The notes under the pieces are model-generated. The model searched no databases, was not told the DNA's origin, and worked only from the letters and a program-made list of their open reading frames with translations. A stretch of DNA of 64,000 bases from Candidatus Blastococcus massiliensis AP3. Lineage in GTDB: Bacteria; Actinomycetota; Actinomycetes; Mycobacteriales; Geodermatophilaceae. The position numbers were made by a program, and so were the translations under genes. This document shows, one piece after another, positions 63,960-64,000 of the stretch (position 1 is the stretch's first letter; the number at the start of each line of letters is the position of its first letter). The DNA lies in NCBI RefSeq assembly GCF_000582785.1, contig NZ_HG931173.1, positions 1,171,386 to 1,235,385 on the forward strand, in the 5' to 3' direction.

Positions 63960-64000
63960 ATGCACTCCGAGGCCGACCCGGGCGCCGCGAAGCGGGCCCT
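63960..64000 (+). CDS. probable 5-formyltetrahydrofolate cyclo-ligase, first 13 codons
   Basis: Only MHSEADPGAAKRA lies in the window. A gene diverging from galU at this spot is 5-formyltetrahydrofolate cyclo-ligase in M. tuberculosis (Rv0992c), and the AKRAL start fits. The call rests on context and a very short start, so it is tentative. Confidence 0.5.
   Translation, partial: MHSEADPGAAKRA

Overview
The window is high-GC DNA densely packed with genes, many starting at GTG, with frequent 4-nt start/stop overlaps and several leaderless-type promoters (TANNNT 6-7 nt before the start codon). Gene content and order point to an actinobacterium. Several blocks match, from memory, the Mycobacterium tuberculosis order: the Rv0958-Rv0959 ATPase/VWA pair, Rv0992c-galU-glp-rimJ-glpR (Rv0992c-Rv0996), pmt-rsmI-metG-tatD-rpfB-ksgA-ispE (Rv1002c-Rv1011), pth-rplY-prs-glmU-tetR (Rv1014c-Rv1019) and mfd-mazG-eno-ftsB-DUF501-ppx (Rv1020-Rv1026). 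The single-gene AbiEi/DUF559 protein and a SurA-like lipoprotein between mazG and mfd suggest a Geodermatophilaceae-like organism (Blastococcus, Geodermatophilus, Modestobacter), but that is inference.

Layout. 1-11 kb: an M3 peptidase end, a DrrAB-type exporter, threonine dehydratase, a MoxR-like ATPase with its VWA partner, two hydrolases and a thiolase. 11-22 kb: a Bax-inhibitor-1 protein, an odd tRNA with anticodon UAA, uracil-DNA glycosylase, then the ppx/DUF501/ftsB/eno/mazG/surA/mfd run. 22-38 kb: an accessory envelope locus with a polymer-export set (Wzz-like, Wzy-like, Wzx-like, a polyprenyl-phosphate sugar-1-phosphate transferase), two GT4 glycosyltransferases, a cytidylyltransferase-like protein, a CDP-alcohol phosphatidyltransferase, a 2-oxoglutarate oxygenase and a giant secreted beta-propeller/LamG/PKD protein. 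38-46 kb: pth, rplY, prs, glmU, tRNA-Gln, a desaturase with a TetR regulator, ispE and ksgA. 46-56 kb: rpfB, tatD, metG, corA, rsmI and the protein O-mannosyltransferase pmt. 56-64 kb: a secreted sugar-dehydrogenase-like protein with a PKD domain and LGFP repeats, tRNA-Ala, the glpR/rimJ/glp division block, galU, and the first codons of a divergent gene, probably 5-formyltetrahydrofolate cyclo-ligase.

How the genes work together. The envelope theme runs through the window: sugar nucleotide supply (galU, glmU), PRPP and isoprenoid supply (prs, ispE), glycan assembly and export (22-38 kb), protein mannosylation (pmt), cell-wall remodelling (rpfB) and division (ftsB-like, glp, glpR). Most unusual are two housekeeping genes, pth and ksgA, whose conserved N-termini are best explained by CTG start codons; a class-I tRNA with a UAA anticodon; a Wzz-type protein whose C-terminal kinase-like half has lost its P-loop; and galU and its neighbour firing from -10 boxes 2 bp apart. 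All statements rest on reading the sequence and family knowledge; no database search was run.
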